From Chalciporus piperatus (taxonomy: Eukaryota; Basidiomycota; Agaricomycetes; Boletales; Boletaceae), in the NCBI GenBank assembly GCA_038093975.1, contig JBBPTG010000275.1:1-30204 (forward strand): a stretch of DNA of 30,204 nucleotides, in the 5' to 3' direction. The notes beneath the pieces are model-generated. The model was not told the origin of the DNA and made no database searches. It was given only the letters and a program-made list of their open reading frames with translations. A program made the translations under genes and the position numbers. Positions 29,596 through 30,204 of this stretch are shown here, one piece after another (the stretch's first letter is position 1; each line of letters starts with the position of its first letter).

Positions 29596-30204
29596 TTGAC
29601 AGAGAGTGGATCAGGGCTGCAGAGACGACGGGATTGCGGAGTAGACAGTGGACTCGGAGACAAGACAGGGCTTTTGAGGAAGCAACCTCTCAAAGGCAGT
29701 ACCAAAAAATACGTAAATGGGAAAACATGTAGAAAAATATACGAAATACACGAAATAAATGGGGTAGTTGTATTCATCGTAGCATCAATTTAATTCGATG
29801 ACACCAATTCGGACCCTGAAATCTGCTAATTCTCTTTAGGGCTGAGTTTTGGCTTTTCCCATTATCTGGATAGATCTCGTCGTCAACCGGCAGATGCCGT
29901 CTTGTCCGGATGCGCATAATATCATTTTCGGCGCGGAACCTTTACACTTCCAAATACCTCCGTCCGCCAGCCTCCATCCAGGTGCCAGTGTGAACGCAGC
30001 CATAGATCAACACACAGCCTTCCGCGTTGATACCAGCGGCAGTTCATATTCAGGTCTATTCTACCTAGCTGTGCTCATAACATTGTCAATAGCACGCGTG
30101 AAACAAACGTTTCGCTTTGTTCGTAAACTTGCACAACGGCCTGTGTTCCCTCCCTCGTCCGCGTGACCTGTCAAAACCACCTTCTCTCACCAAACCTCTC
30201 ACCA
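29596..30204. other. Upstream region of the zinc-finger gene to window end
   Basis: This is the 5' flank of the NRG1-like gene. A plus-strand open frame of 105 codons (29849-30166) has one hydrophobic stretch (SGLFYLAVLITLSIA) but no ATG start in frame at its beginning and no recognised motif. It could be part of a gene lying mostly beyond the window. Confidence 0.3.

Noticed and set aside
1..30204. CRISPR arrays, bacterial operons, rRNA genes
   Set aside because: Intron-bearing eukaryotic genes throughout; the tandem repeats lack the repeat-spacer pattern with unique spacers, and no rRNA sequence was recognised.

Overview
The window is eukaryotic nuclear DNA, most likely from a filamentous basidiomycete (Agaricomycete-like). 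The evidence is intron-rich genes whose introns are mostly 44-67 nt with GT...YAG or AAG ends, fungal orthologues of ARB1, LNP1, PP4 catalytic subunit and an NRG1-type zinc-finger repressor, and Helitron rolling-circle transposons of the fungal kind. The species cannot be named from the sequence alone.

Left part (1-2113) is repetitive. It holds a ~71-bp tandem repeat (1-460), six copies of a 142-155-bp unit each carrying a 30-nt GC-rich hairpin (577-1339), and a minisatellite built on a TGACTGG-type octamer (1531-2113).

Middle part (2115 to ~15000) is a Helitron cluster. Two different RepHel genes lie head-to-tail on the minus strand. The left one (2115-6797) is an uninterrupted 1560-codon Rep reading frame with intact HUH and double-tyrosine motifs, but it loses the Walker A lysine and stops there, against the minisatellite. 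The right one (7110-12980) reconstructs, after removal of five short introns, to a complete 1847-aa Rep plus PIF1-type helicase with all key motifs. A divergent two-exon gene (13134-14110) shares its 153-bp upstream region and encodes an uncharacterised 297-aa protein, possibly an OB-fold single-stranded-DNA-binding accessory. A weak minus-strand reading frame (14451-14885) and a hairpin pair followed by CTAG|T (14924-14964) flank this block.

Right part (15849-30204) is ordinary host chromosome. It carries LNP1/lunapark (minus), a small possibly ubiquitin-like protein (plus), ARB1 ABC-F ATPase (plus, 10 exons), a MARVEL-domain membrane protein with a Pro/Gln-rich tail (minus), PP4 catalytic subunit (minus, 8 exons) and an NRG1-like two-finger C2H2 regulator (minus, 2 exons). 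I reconstructed each of these five recognised genes exon by exon. All the splice junctions chosen are GT-AG and each CDS length is a multiple of three. Two long stretches (20547-21839 and 23037-25821) show no gene I can support.

The genes do not form a pathway. The functional groupings are the Helitron set (Rep/helicase plus divergent accessory gene) and unrelated housekeeping or regulatory host genes.
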